Assembly: GCA_009841055.1 (NCBI GenBank)
Contig: VXMN01000326.1
Coordinates: 1 to 32,938 of the forward strand
Direction of reading: 5' to 3'
Source: Acidobacteriota bacterium
Lineage (GTDB): Bacteria > Acidobacteriota > Terriglobia > Versatilivoradales > Versatilivoraceae
Length of the DNA stretch: 32,938 nt
Position 1 is the first letter of the stretch, and each line of letters begins with the position of its first letter. Below are positions 1 through 9,305 of the stretch, piece by piece. The translations under genes were made by a program, and so were the position numbers. The notes beneath the pieces are model-generated. The model was not told the origin of the DNA. It saw only the letters and a program-made list of their open reading frames with translations, and did no database searches.

Positions 1-19
1 TTCCCCTGCATCTTAGCCC

Positions 20-1708
20 TTGCCACACTCTCTGGGCTGTGATTGCGGGGCCCGGGGCTCGTTGGGTGGGGGTTTATTTTTTTATGGGGTGGTCTATCGC
101 CCCCTGGCCGAAGGCCGCTACCCCGTGCTGGTGGCCCGCACACCCTATAGCGCCGAGGCGCGACCGGAGCCCAAGTTCTTCTCCAGGCGGGGCTACGTCT
201 TCGTGATTCAGGACGTCCGGGGGCGGTACGAATCGGAGGGGCGTTGGGACCCGTTTCGCCACGAGGCCCGGGACGGTTACGACACCATCGAGTGGGCGGC
301 CCGCCAGCCCTGGTCCAACGGCAAGGTGGGCATGCTGGGCAAATCCTACCTGGGGCTGGTGCAGTGGCAGGCAGCCAAGGAGGCCCCTCCGCACCTGGTC
401 ACGATCTTCCCCGACGTGGCCTCGACCAGCCCCTACCACGACTTCGTGACCCTCAACGGCGGCTGGCGGCTGTCCTTCAACTTTGGCTGGGGCGCGGTCC
501 GTCAGGAGTCTCGCATCGGACAGAACCCCCGTCTCCACTGGAGCGATAGCGGCTCGGACAATCTCGCCTACGACCGGGTGATCTGGCACCTGCCCCTGCT
601 GGACATGCAGCGGCTGTTGGGCCGGAAGGCGCAATTCTATGACCAGTGGATCGGGCATCCCGACTACGACGACTACTGGAAATCGCTAAACGCGGTAGAA
701 CAGTTCGAGAAGATCACGATTCCGGTGCACAACTTCGGCGGCTGGTTCGATATCTTCACCCAGGGCACCGTCGACGGCTACGTGGGCATGAGGGAAAGAG
801 GGGGATCGGAGACGGCCCGCCGGCAAAGTCGGATGATCGTGGGGCCCTGGGGGCACGGCCCCTCCCGAACCACCGGCGACCTGGACTTCGGGCCCGAAGC
901 CCCGGTGGACGTCATGGCCGTGCAGCTCCGCTGGTTCGACTACTGGCTCAAGGGAAGAGCGGGACTGGATCAGGAAACACCGGTCAAGATCTTTGTCATG
1001 GGCCGGAATCGATGGCGATTCGAAAAGGAGTACCCGCTGCCCGGGACCCGGTACCGGAAGCTCTACCTCCACAGCGACGGCGGGGCCAACAGCTCCAGGG
1101 GCAACGGGCGACTGGGCTGGAATACTCCTCCCGCGGACTCCACGGCCGACCGCTACCTCTACGATCCTGACAATCCCGTGCCCAGCCTGGGCGGCAACAA
1201 CTGCTGCGGCACTCCCACGCCGGCAGGACCGGTCGATCAGCGCCCCATCGAGCAACGCCGGGATGTGCTGGTCTACACCACCGATATCCTGCAGGAGGAA
1301 GTGGAGGTGACCGGGCCCGTCAAGCTGGTGCTGTATGCTGCTTCCGACGCTCCCGACACCGACTTCGTGGCCAAGCTGGTGGACGTCTACCCCGACGGTA
1401 GGGCGATCAACGTCGCCGAAGGAATCTTGCGAGCCCGCTACCGTAACGGCGCCGACCGCCCGGAGGCCCTTCAGGAGAACCGGGTCTATGCCCTCACCAT
1501 CGATATGGTCGACACCAGCAACGCCTTCCTGCCCGGACACCGCATCCGCCTGGACGTGACCAGCAGCCACTTCCCCCAGTTCGACCGCAATCCCAATACG
1601 GGAGAGGCGTTCGGCACCGGCGCAAGCACGAGGCCGGCCCAACAGACCGTCCATCACTCTGCCGAGCACCCCTCACACCTGCTTCTTCCAATTATCTCGG
1701 CTGAATGA
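20..1708 (+). CDS. CocE/NonD family (X-Pro dipeptidyl-peptidase S15-like) serine hydrolase, N-terminus damaged or missing
   Basis: This is a serine hydrolase of the CocE/S15 family, which cleaves esters or acyl-peptide bonds. The catalytic set is visible in the family order: nucleophile Ser109 in GKSYLG, acid Asp244 in GGWFDIF, and His279 in VGPWGHG. The C-terminal part, from about residue 410, fits the jelly-roll domain of the family (DTDFVAKLVDVYPDG). The fold becomes recognisable only at about residue 24 (VVYRP). The usual opening strand and any signal peptide are absent, the frame has a TAG at 14-16 and the first codon is TTG. None of the three plus frames encodes a normal start in the first 80 bases. 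The gene is therefore truncated, frameshifted or affected by a contig edge. The substrate cannot be told from sequence. It converges on the next gene with a 16-base gap. Confidence 0.85.
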   Translation: MPHSLGCDCGARGSLGGGLFFYGVVYRPLAEGRYPVLVARTPYSAEARPEPKFFSRRGYVFVIQDVRGRYESEGRWDPFRHEARDGYDTIEWAARQPWSNGKVGMLGKSYLGLVQWQAAKEAPPHLVTIFPDVASTSPYHDFVTLNGGWRLSFNFGWGAVRQESRIGQNPRLHWSDSGSDNLAYDRVIWHLPLLDMQRLLGRKAQFYDQWIGHPDYDDYWKSLNAVEQFEKITIPVHNFGGWFDIFTQGTVDGYVGMRERGGSETARRQSRMIVGPWGHGPSRTTGDLDFGPEAPVDVMAVQLRWFDYWLKGRAGLDQETPVKIFVMGRNRWRFEKEYPLPGTRYRKLYLHSDGGANSSRGNGRLGWNTPPADSTADRYLYDPDNPVPSLGGNNCCGTPTPAGPVDQRPIEQRRDVLVYTTDILQEEVEVTGPVKLVLYAASDAPDTDFVAKLVDVYPDGRAINVAEGILRARYRNGADRPEALQENRVYALTIDMVDTSNAFLPGHRIRLDVTSSHFPQFDRNPNTGEAFGTGASTRPAQQTVHHSAEHPSHLLLPIISAE

Positions 1709-1724
1709 AGCCCTCGGGCTCGTT

Positions 1725-2606
1725 TCAGGGATCCAATCCGGCCTGGATCAGGAAGTCCTCCAGCACTCGATTGAAGCGGTCAGTCTCGTCGACGAACAAG
1801 GCGTGACCTGCCCGCTCGAAGACCTCCACCCGGGCGGAAGGAACGTCGGCCGACACCCCCTCCGCCTGCTTCCGCTGCGGCTCGGTCACCACGAAGAGGA
1901 GAGGCCGGTCGATAGCGTGCAGGATCTTGCGCCAGTCCCCCACCGCGGCGAAACTGGCCCCCAGGGTGACCGCCGTGTTGGTTGGAGTCCGCAGGGAGGC
2001 GGCCATGATTCTCTGTAGGTAGCCCTCCGGCTGCGGCCGCTTGTACATGCCGCGCACGAAGCGATCCGTCACTCTCTTGCGATCGGCCTGCAGCTCCAGT
2101 CTTCCCTTCCCCCGGCCGCGGGAATCGATCCAGGCGTTGGGGGGATATCCCAGCACTTCGTCGACCAGAACCACCGCGCTGAGCCAGTCGGTCCCGAACT
2201 GCTCCACGGCAGTCAAGACCTGCAAGGCTCCCATCGACCAACCCACCAGGACGATTTGGGGCAGCTCCAGGTGCCGGGTCAACTCACGGATGTCCCGAGC
2301 CAGCCGGTTGGGGTAGTGTCCATCCGTCACCCGCTCCGAGTCGCCGTGTGAGCGAGGATCGAAGGCGACGACGCGATAGTGCCGGGAAAAGTAAGCGATC
2401 TGGTGTTCCCAGATCCAGGCAGGCATCGTCCAACCCGGGACAAAAACAATGCTGCGCCCCTGACCGGCCTGGAGATAGTGCAACCGGACCCCGTCGCTGG
2501 TTGTGAAATAGCCGCTTTGGGCCGGCGACGGCTTCCCTGCCGCCGGTTGGACCGTCAACAGCAGGATGCTCAACCAGCCCAAAAGTACTGGCCCCACTGC
2601 ACTCAT
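1725..2606 (-). CDS. Secreted alpha/beta-hydrolase fold protein
   Basis: This 293-residue protein has a hydrophobic signal sequence at residues 1-24 (ending PAAG) followed by an alpha/beta-hydrolase domain. The nucleophile elbow is GWSMG with Ser124, the oxyanion-side motif is VPGW, and the catalytic His is His268 in RAGHALFVD. The acid normally found after strand 6 is not in its usual G-x-D context. The strand reads PLLFVVTEPQRK, so Glu242 or a later acidic residue may serve instead. Export suggests a periplasmic or surface esterase-like role. It is the last gene of the minus-strand run, 26 bases after the glycosidase-like lipoprotein gene. A haloperoxidase- or lactonase-like activity is possible but not shown. 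Confidence 0.85.
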   Translation of the reverse strand: MSAVGPVLLGWLSILLLTVQPAAGKPSPAQSGYFTTSDGVRLHYLQAGQGRSIVFVPGWTMPAWIWEHQIAYFSRHYRVVAFDPRSHGDSERVTDGHYPNRLARDIRELTRHLELPQIVLVGWSMGALQVLTAVEQFGTDWLSAVVLVDEVLGYPPNAWIDSRGRGKGRLELQADRKRVTDRFVRGMYKRPQPEGYLQRIMAASLRTPTNTAVTLGASFAAVGDWRKILHAIDRPLLFVVTEPQRKQAEGVSADVPSARVEVFERAGHALFVDETDRFNRVLEDFLIQAGLDP

Positions 2607-2632
2607 CAGCCTGTTCCCCAGCCGGCTCCGGA

Positions 2633-4249
2633 CTATTTCCCCCTCCGGTAGACATAGACCTCCAACTCTTCCAGGGTCACTTCCCCCTTGGTCCGGGAGC
2701 GGTTTCCTGTGAGTCGGACCTCGAGGCGGTTGTCTCCGTGGACGAGCAGCGGTTGCGGCGACCCTCCATCCAGATCGAGGACGTACAGGTGGAAAGCGGG
2801 CAGCACCTTGCCTTCCCAGCGGTTCTGTCCGTCCTGGTCGAAGTGGCGGGTGATCTGCGGGTTCGGTACTGGATTCCCGTTGAGCGCGATCTCCAGGGAT
2901 TCGTCCGCGGCCAGCCCCACGGCCTTGAATTGCAGGGTGGCCCGCAGACGCTTGTCGCTCAGATCCTCCGCCAGTCGAAACTGCTGGGAGCCCGACGGTT
3001 CAGCCACGGCCCGGTCCAGCCTGATGCGGTCATCCTTGGGGCCGGTTTCCGTAGGCGCCCCTTCCTCCCACAACGGATAGTACCTGTAGTGCCGGTCGTG
3101 CCGGCCGATGTCCTCCGGGTCCTTCAAGTGGTCCAGGTAACCCAGGGCGGCCGGCCACAGGTAAGCCGGCCAGGGCGTATTGCGGCCGATGCGCCGTCCC
3201 CAGTGGTACTGATAGTTGTAGGCTTCCACCCCGGAGGCCCCGTAGGCGTAGAAGTTCCGGGCGGCGGCTCGATAGTGGGACAGGTCGTTGATTCCTACGT
3301 CGTCACTTCGATAGGTGATGGGATGGATGGCCGGATAGATCCGGCAGTCGGTCCCTTCGGCCAGCTTGACGAAGTCTTCTACCCGGGTGTTGAGGTCGGT
3401 GTAGAAGAAATCGGAGGGCACCACGAAATCGACCAGCCCCTGCTTGATCCAGGCGGCCAGGTCGAAGCCGAGATACTCGCACTCCGCCAGGGTCTGGGGC
3501 ACGCGTACACCCAGGACCAGGGGACCCCGGCCCTTCCGCTCGGCGGCCGCCTCCAGCAGAGTGCGTGTCTTCCGCATGAAGTCGGTCAGCAGGTGGGCGT
3601 TGCCGGCCCCCTGGCCCGGGGGGAACATGTGGCACCAGCGCATGTAGTCCAGTTCCAGCCCATCGAGATCAACGGCCGCTACCAGCTCTTCGATGTAGTC
3701 CAGCATCTTTTGCCGCACCGGTTCGGGAGCGAAGTCGATGGCCGGCCCCCTGGGCAGCTTGAGATGCCACTGAGGGTTCTCTTCAATGAACCGTCCCACC
3801 GGACCGCCATGCCGGTCGTTCATGCGGATGCAACCGAGAAATTCCATACCGCTCCGATGGGAAAGCTCCGCCATCAACTGCCGGAAATCCACGCCGGCCT
3901 CCCGCAGCGAGCGATAACCGCCGCCCTTGTCGACTTGCCTCCAATGTTCCTCCAGAACTTCGGAAGGCCCGTAGAGTGAATGAAAGCGGTGGCTGACCAC
4001 CATCGACAGCGTGTCCACTCCCGCCCGGGCCAGCTCGTCGACGCCCCGGGCCACCACCTTCCGGACGGCTTCGGCGTCCATCTCGCTCAGCGGAGCCCCG
4101 CTCCCCCAGAATTCGGCGAAGGCGTTACCGGTATCGCTGTTGTATATAATGCGGCGTTCACCGGCAGGGGTCCTTGAGGGCTCTTCGGTGGCCGTGCAAC
4201 CTCCGAACAGAACGAGCAACGCCGCTGCCATTCGCCATGCGTATTTCAT
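2633..4249 (-). CDS. Lipoprotein with glycoside-hydrolase-like TIM-barrel domain
   Basis: The ORF track opens at a TTG two codons earlier, but the ATG at 4249 has AAAGGGG at good spacing, giving 538 residues. The N-terminus is a lipoprotein signal with lipobox LFGGC (Cys18), so the protein is probably anchored in a membrane. Residues about 35-370 look like a putative glycosyl-hydrolase barrel of the GHL10-like sort. The motif DGLELDYMRW at about 196-205 gives acidic residues at a strand end, as in retaining glycosidases. The C-terminal 130 residues look like a beta-sandwich accessory domain. The family match is from memory of the fold pattern and the substrate is unknown. It lies 30 bases after the upstream Tat lipoprotein gene and is probably cotranscribed with it. 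Confidence 0.75.
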   Translation of the reverse strand: MKYAWRMAAALLVLFGGCTATEEPSRTPAGERRIIYNSDTGNAFAEFWGSGAPLSEMDAEAVRKVVARGVDELARAGVDTLSMVVSHRFHSLYGPSEVLEEHWRQVDKGGGYRSLREAGVDFRQLMAELSHRSGMEFLGCIRMNDRHGGPVGRFIEENPQWHLKLPRGPAIDFAPEPVRQKMLDYIEELVAAVDLDGLELDYMRWCHMFPPGQGAGNAHLLTDFMRKTRTLLEAAAERKGRGPLVLGVRVPQTLAECEYLGFDLAAWIKQGLVDFVVPSDFFYTDLNTRVEDFVKLAEGTDCRIYPAIHPITYRSDDVGINDLSHYRAAARNFYAYGASGVEAYNYQYHWGRRIGRNTPWPAYLWPAALGYLDHLKDPEDIGRHDRHYRYYPLWEEGAPTETGPKDDRIRLDRAVAEPSGSQQFRLAEDLSDKRLRATLQFKAVGLAADESLEIALNGNPVPNPQITRHFDQDGQNRWEGKVLPAFHLYVLDLDGGSPQPLLVHGDNRLEVRLTGNRSRTKGEVTLEELEVYVYRRGK

Positions 4250-4279
4250 GGGCAAACCCCTTTCACCCGGAGCCGGGTT

Positions 4280-5158
4280 CTATCCTTCAATGGCAAAGAT
4301 TCTGTTCTTTGCCGGCAGACTTAGAATGCGCGAATAGTGGTGGACCCGGGTCAATTCCCGGTCGTCCTGGAGAATCGGGGTCTCGTCCTCAATCACGAAA
4401 TCGGCAAAGTGAGGCGCGTTGAACGCAACGAAGGCCAACGACAGCGCGTCAGGCAAACGCTTATGGCGCCGGCTCAAGTCGGGAAAGGCAATGGGCCCCG
4501 TATCCACTTGATAGGTCGGTTCTTCGTCTCGAATGTTCATGGTCTTGACGGGGTACTCAATGATGGCCCTCAAGCCGGTATCGGCCCCGTTGATTTCGGT
4601 TTGGGCGACCAGGGGAAGCGCTTCGGCGGTAGCTCGGTGGATTTCGTCCGTCGACGACACCAGTCGGCTGGCTCGAGGCGTTATCACCTGATAGATCTGA
4701 CCTCCCCAAAGATCTTCCGCCTTTCTCCATTCCCGGTAGCGAGGATTCAGATAGGCTTTGCGTCGAAAGAGCAAGCCGTCCTCAGGACCGAAGATGGGGA
4801 TAAAGTCGTAGTTGTCCTCCATGAAGAGATCTTTCCGGGCAAAGGTGTTCTCGCTCTTGCAGGAAGCGCACTGATAGTAGTCCTGGGTCTTGCCGCTGCG
4901 TTCATCGAGGATGCGCGTGCGGGACTCTACCAGGAATCGAACCCGGTTCGAGGAGACCGTGCCCGAGATGAAGGATTGACCATAGTCGATCACCGGCCAC
5001 TGGCTGGCCGAGGATTTCCCGGCAGACCCGCATCCTCCCATCCAGGCGCCGGCGGCTCCCAACAGAGAGGACCCGGCGCCGGCTTGAATAAAGGCGCGGC
5101 GACTCAGGAAGGGCTCCGATTCCCGTCGAGGCGCTCTTCGGAGTGGGCATTTCTTCAC
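4280..5158 (-). CDS. Unrecognised Tat-exported lipoprotein with a CxxC motif
   Basis: I do not recognise this family. The track ORF starts at 5212, but a GTG at 5158 is preceded by AAAGGAGG seven bases away, giving 292 residues. The N-terminus carries a twin-arginine signal (SRRAFIQAG, Arg20-Arg21) that ends in a lipobox-like MGGC (Cys43), so it should be exported folded and lipidated. A CASC pair lies at Cys97/Cys100, the only CxxC in the protein, and could bind a metal or form a redox pair. The rest is rich in aromatic and charged residues and has no membrane segment. The gene follows the DUF1501 gene by 182 bases and precedes the glycosidase-like lipoprotein by 30. Tat export fits a folded, perhaps cofactor-bearing protein. 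Confidence 0.75.
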   Translation of the reverse strand: MKKCPLRRAPRRESEPFLSRRAFIQAGAGSSLLGAAGAWMGGCGSAGKSSASQWPVIDYGQSFISGTVSSNRVRFLVESRTRILDERSGKTQDYYQCASCKSENTFARKDLFMEDNYDFIPIFGPEDGLLFRRKAYLNPRYREWRKAEDLWGGQIYQVITPRASRLVSSTDEIHRATAEALPLVAQTEINGADTGLRAIIEYPVKTMNIRDEEPTYQVDTGPIAFPDLSRRHKRLPDALSLAFVAFNAPHFADFVIEDETPILQDDRELTRVHHYSRILSLPAKNRIFAIEG

Positions 5159-5340
5159 AACGTTCCCTCCTTTCCGAGATCTTGCGGGAGAGCTCAGCGG
5201 CCCGACAGGCAATCTGTCAATCGTTCAGTGGGGGAACGCTCCGGATCGACCCCTTGCCCCGAAGAAAAGAGGCTGCGGTTTCAGGCTTCCTGCCACCCGG
5301 AGATGGAATGGAGCGCCAGGCCGCCTGCGGTCGAAGCCGC

Positions 5341-6684
5341 TCAGATCAACTCCTCGATCGGCTTTCCGGTTTCGTCGTTGATGGAGTTGGCGATCTTGAG
5401 GGGACGGCCAATGGGGTGCATGTACTCCCGGGTCCAATCGATGCCCAGGGCCTTGTAGATGGTGGCCAGGAGATCTCCAATGGTCACCATGCGGTCCGCC
5501 ACATAGGCTCCCCTTTCGTCGCTGGCGCCGATGATCTGCCCTCCACGGATGCCCCCGCCCCCCAGGACCATGGACCAGCAGTGGCACCAATGATCCCTGC
5601 CTCCTCCGGGGTTGAGATCGTAGGTCCGGCCGAACTCTCCCATGGCAATCACCAGGGTCGATTCCAGCAGGCCCCGTTCCTCCAGGTCCGTCAACAACGT
5701 GGAGAGGGTTTGATCCAGCACGGGCACCAGGACGTCCCTGTGCTGCTTGTCATTGGTTCCGTGGGTGTCCCAATTGCGCCCTGTCTCGACCCGCTTCAAG
5801 TCGAAAGCCGTCACGAAACGGCTGCCTGCTTCCACCAGCCGCCGGGCAATGAGCACACTTTGGCCGAACATGTGGCGGCCATAGGCGTCTTTGAGCTTTT
5901 CAGGCTCCCGGGAAAGATCGAAGGCTTGCCGCACCGACTGCGACAAGACCATATTCAGGGCCTGCTGTCGAAACTTATCCAGATTGGCGTACTCGGTGCT
6001 CTCGACTGCCTGACGGTAACGCCCATCGACCAGCTCGAGAAAGGCATTGCGAGCCTCGATCCTTTCAAGCGTGAGCGACCCGGGCAAGCTCAGTTCGGGA
6101 ATGTTGTAGTCCTGCCGGTTGGGGTCCGGGATCTGCAGCGGATCGTACTGGGCTCCCAGAAAGTGGGACCTGAAATAGTCGTGCTTGCTCGCGCTGATCT
6201 CCGGAACCATGACGTTGGGAGGAACGTTGTGGCGCTGTCCCAACTCCTTGGTAATGACGGAGCTGAATGCGGGAAACTTCATGGCCGGGCTGGGTCTGTG
6301 TCCCGTCATGGCGTAGTGATGGGCCACCCCGTGGTTGTTTTCCTCGGTGTGCATCGAGCGGATGACCGCCAGCTTGTCCATCTTTTTGGACATTCTCGGC
6401 AGCAGCTCCGAGATCTGAATTCCCCCTACGTTGGTGGCAATGGGCTTGAAGGAGCTGTTGGGCTTGGGATCCCAGGTGTCGATGTGGCTGGGTCCACCGT
6501 CCAGCCACAGCAGAATACAGGCCTCCGCCCTCTTGCCGGCCGGCCCACCCTTCACCGGGCCCAATGCCGCCTCGAGTTCCAGGATTCGACCGAGGGTGAT
6601 CCCCAGGAAACCCAGGGACCCCGCCCTCAGGACCGCTCGACGGCCGATCGGGCCTCCAAGGTTCAATCCCTCCAACTGGTTCAT
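5341..6684 (-). CDS. DUF1501 family Tat-exported protein
   Basis: This 447-residue protein belongs to the DUF1501 family, which has a sulfatase/alkaline-phosphatase-like fold and is usually encoded next to DUF1549/DUF1553 genes. The N-terminal GRRAVLRAG motif (Arg15-Arg16) is a Tat signal. The core motifs are DGGPSHIDTWDPK at about 62-74 and GEFGRT with GGRDHW near residues 345-365. The start ATG has GAGGGGG upstream. The gene lies 19 bases downstream of the DUF1549/DUF1553 gene, the usual pair arrangement. The biochemical role of the family is not established. Hydrolysis or binding of sulfated or phosphorylated polymers has been suggested from the fold only. Confidence 0.93.
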   Translation of the reverse strand: MNQLEGLNLGGPIGRRAVLRAGSLGFLGITLGRILELEAALGPVKGGPAGKRAEACILLWLDGGPSHIDTWDPKPNSSFKPIATNVGGIQISELLPRMSKKMDKLAVIRSMHTEENNHGVAHHYAMTGHRPSPAMKFPAFSSVITKELGQRHNVPPNVMVPEISASKHDYFRSHFLGAQYDPLQIPDPNRQDYNIPELSLPGSLTLERIEARNAFLELVDGRYRQAVESTEYANLDKFRQQALNMVLSQSVRQAFDLSREPEKLKDAYGRHMFGQSVLIARRLVEAGSRFVTAFDLKRVETGRNWDTHGTNDKQHRDVLVPVLDQTLSTLLTDLEERGLLESTLVIAMGEFGRTYDLNPGGGRDHWCHCWSMVLGGGGIRGGQIIGASDERGAYVADRMVTIGDLLATIYKALGIDWTREYMHPIGRPLKIANSINDETGKPIEELI

Positions 6685-6703
6685 GAGTACCCCCTCATCC
6701 GGG

Positions 6704-9271
6704 TCAATGGTTGCTGGCGAACTCGCGAGAGCAGATCACAGCCCAAAGCAGATCTTCCAAGGCCTCCCGCCTGGAAGGCTGCTCTTGGATCAGACTCTCC
6801 AGACCGGCCTGTTCCTCTTCGCTCGGAAACCGCGAAAGGGCAGCCAGGTAGAGTTCTTCAATGATCTCCCGGTTGGACGCTCCCCGTTGGAGCAACCGAT
6901 CGATCCGCCCTCCCTTTTTCCCCAGCTTGTCGTTATAGGTGGGGCTCACCGTCATGTGGAGGGCCTGCATGAGGTTTACCTTGCCGTCTCTGGTCACCAC
7001 CACATCCCGCTTGGGGCGTTCGAAGACCTCCAGAAACCGATTGGCGTAGCTGGCAGGATATTTCAAATTGATGGCCCGGGTCCCGGGCGGCGCCGTTCCG
7101 CTCAACATCCCCTCGGCCTTGTACAGCTCCGGCACGCCGGTCACCGTCGAAATCGCGTCCAGAAGGACCTCGGCCTCCAGTGGACGGGGGTAGGCGTGCG
7201 AGTAGTTCAGACGGTCCCCCCGGTTGTTGGCATTGGGTCGACTGCCAAGCTGGTAGGTCCCGGAAGAAACAATCCGCCGCATCAGGTGCTTCAGGTCGTA
7301 GCCGTGCTCCTGAAAGTCCCGGGCCAACCAGTCCAACAAGTTCGGATGAGTCGGCGGGTTGCCCAAGCGAAAGTCATCGACCGGATCCACAATCCCTCTT
7401 CCGAAGAAATGACCCCACATCCGGTTAACCATGGCTTGGGCAAAGTCGGGATGGGTCGTCATCCAGGCGGCCAACTCCCGCCGGAGGTCGCGACGGTCCC
7501 GGCCGGGTAGCACGCGACCGTCGAGGAAGGTCGGAGGCACCAACTGCTTGGTGCGAGGGTGGCGGTTCTCCCGGAAGGACAGCGTGCTCTTGCCCTCCCC
7601 GAAATTCACCTCGTGCCCGTCGGGATCGTCGAAGACCACGTTGTCGAATGCCCAATCGGTATTGGTCACGCGGCGGTAGAAAGCCGCCAGTCCCCAGAAC
7701 TGATCCTGCGTCCACCGGTCGTAGGGATGGTTATGGCACTGTGCGCAATCCATCCTTCGGCCCATGAAGACCCGAAACTGCTCGGCCACCATCCGTTCCA
7801 AGGCCGGGGGCTTGTTGTTGTCGATCAGGTAGATTCGCGAGGGGCCATCGTAGCCTTGAGCCGCAATGCTTTCCCGCGCCATTTGATCGTAGGACTTGTT
7901 TGCGGCCAGGCTCTTTCTGACCCATTCCCAATAGACATGAGCCCACCGATAGTGTCCCCTGACCCGGAACAGGTCGGCAAAGCGGAAGGTCCAGTAGTCC
8001 ACATACTCCGGGGACTCCAGCAGCGCCTCGATCAGCTTCTCCCGCTTGTCTTCCTCCCGGCTGCCTAAAAATTCCCGTACTCGCTCCGGCGGCGGCAGTG
8101 TCCCGGTCAAGTCCAGACACACTCTCCGGATGAATTCCCCATCCTCCGACAACTCCGACGGAACCAGGTGAAACCGCCGCAGCTTCCCAAACACCTCCTC
8201 ATCGATGAAGTTCTGCCGCGAAACCTCGGGATACTCCCGGATCGCCTCCCCAATCACCCCAAACCGCGCTTCGGCGGCTCGACCCGCCGTGCGGATCATG
8301 ACCGCCGCTTCTCCCTTGCCTACGCCTTCAACCAGCCCCTCTTCACCGACCCGCACGACTTCCTCGTTGAGCGATTCATACCTCACTTGCCCGGTGATGT
8401 CTTCCTGACGACCATCCGAAAAATAGGCCGTTACCGCCAATTGATGCTTGCCGTTCTCCTCGATCACCGCTTCGCCAGGAAACACCTCCACTCGCTCAAC
8501 CTTGACTCCTGCCTCCCCATTCCCGTCAAACCCGGCGCCCCGGCTCACCCAGTTCAAGACCGTCTCATAGTCTGCCGTCCCCACTCCCAGCCGCTCCCCG
8601 CCTCCGTGAGCCACCCTGAAGCTCGGTTTCCGCAACAGCAGACTCTCTTCAGGCCGGTCAAGGTCAATGCGGGACTTGCGCGGACCCAGCGGCTCAGCCG
8701 TCAGGACCTGGTATCCCCCTCCGCGCACAATCCACTGGTAGTCTTCCGCCGGATCGGTAGCATCCGACGACAATCGGAAGCCTCCTCTCCCCTTCACTCC
8801 TCCGTGGCAACTGCTGCCGTTGCAGCCACGCTTGGTCAGAATCCCTCCGATGTCCCAACTGAAGCTGAACGGGCGCCTCCGCTCGGTTTCCACCGTCGAT
8901 ATCCCTGCCTGCGCTACCCTGCCTCCCAACTCGGCTCTCAACTCCGTCCGGCCTGAACTCACCGAAACCACTTGCCCCGATGCGCCCAGACGCGCGATCG
9001 CCGGGTCCGCAATCCTTAACCGACTGGCGGAAGTCACCTCTCGCTGCAGGCCATCCGAGAACTCTCCCAGCACCAGAAATCGCCGTGTCGCACCCGCCCC
9101 CTGCAATTCCACCGCCTCCGGCTCCAGCCGAATGGATACCAACTCCGGCTCACCCGAATTCAGGGACACACCCTCGGAGCCCACATCCCGATGGCCGAGG
9201 CCCAATATCAGCACCGTCGCTACCGCTGCCTTGAGCCAATGCCGGTCCACCCTTTTTAGTCCTGTACTCAC
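6704..9271 (-). CDS. DUF1549/DUF1553 protein with Ig-like BIG2 and cytochrome-like motifs
   Basis: The track start at 9349 overlaps the upstream gene. A GTG at 9271 gives 855 residues and leaves a normal 34-base gap, and a signal-anchor-like hydrophobic stretch (LKAAVATVLILGLG) follows it. Domain order: a BIG2-type Ig-like domain (about 40-130), a planctomycete cytochrome-C-like segment with C-x4-CH (Cys150, Cys155-His156), a second BIG2 domain (about 260-340), DUF1549 (about 354-560) with a CAQCH haem-type motif (Cys509, Cys512-His513), and DUF1553 (about 580-840). The CxxCH motif suggests covalent haem, and the first motif is a looser variant. Such proteins are exported and their function is unknown. 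They are nearly always paired with DUF1501, as here. Confidence 0.92.
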   Translation of the reverse strand: MSTGLKRVDRHWLKAAVATVLILGLGHRDVGSEGVSLNSGEPELVSIRLEPEAVELQGAGATRRFLVLGEFSDGLQREVTSASRLRIADPAIARLGASGQVVSVSSGRTELRAELGGRVAQAGISTVETERRRPFSFSWDIGGILTKRGCNGSSCHGGVKGRGGFRLSSDATDPAEDYQWIVRGGGYQVLTAEPLGPRKSRIDLDRPEESLLLRKPSFRVAHGGGERLGVGTADYETVLNWVSRGAGFDGNGEAGVKVERVEVFPGEAVIEENGKHQLAVTAYFSDGRQEDITGQVRYESLNEEVVRVGEEGLVEGVGKGEAAVMIRTAGRAAEARFGVIGEAIREYPEVSRQNFIDEEVFGKLRRFHLVPSELSEDGEFIRRVCLDLTGTLPPPERVREFLGSREEDKREKLIEALLESPEYVDYWTFRFADLFRVRGHYRWAHVYWEWVRKSLAANKSYDQMARESIAAQGYDGPSRIYLIDNNKPPALERMVAEQFRVFMGRRMDCAQCHNHPYDRWTQDQFWGLAAFYRRVTNTDWAFDNVVFDDPDGHEVNFGEGKSTLSFRENRHPRTKQLVPPTFLDGRVLPGRDRRDLRRELAAWMTTHPDFAQAMVNRMWGHFFGRGIVDPVDDFRLGNPPTHPNLLDWLARDFQEHGYDLKHLMRRIVSSGTYQLGSRPNANNRGDRLNYSHAYPRPLEAEVLLDAISTVTGVPELYKAEGMLSGTAPPGTRAINLKYPASYANRFLEVFERPKRDVVVTRDGKVNLMQALHMTVSPTYNDKLGKKGGRIDRLLQRGASNREIIEELYLAALSRFPSEEEQAGLESLIQEQPSRREALEDLLWAVICSREFASNH

Positions 9272-9305
9272 AATAATTTCCCCGTCCGGTGAATTGGAAT
9301 GCGTC

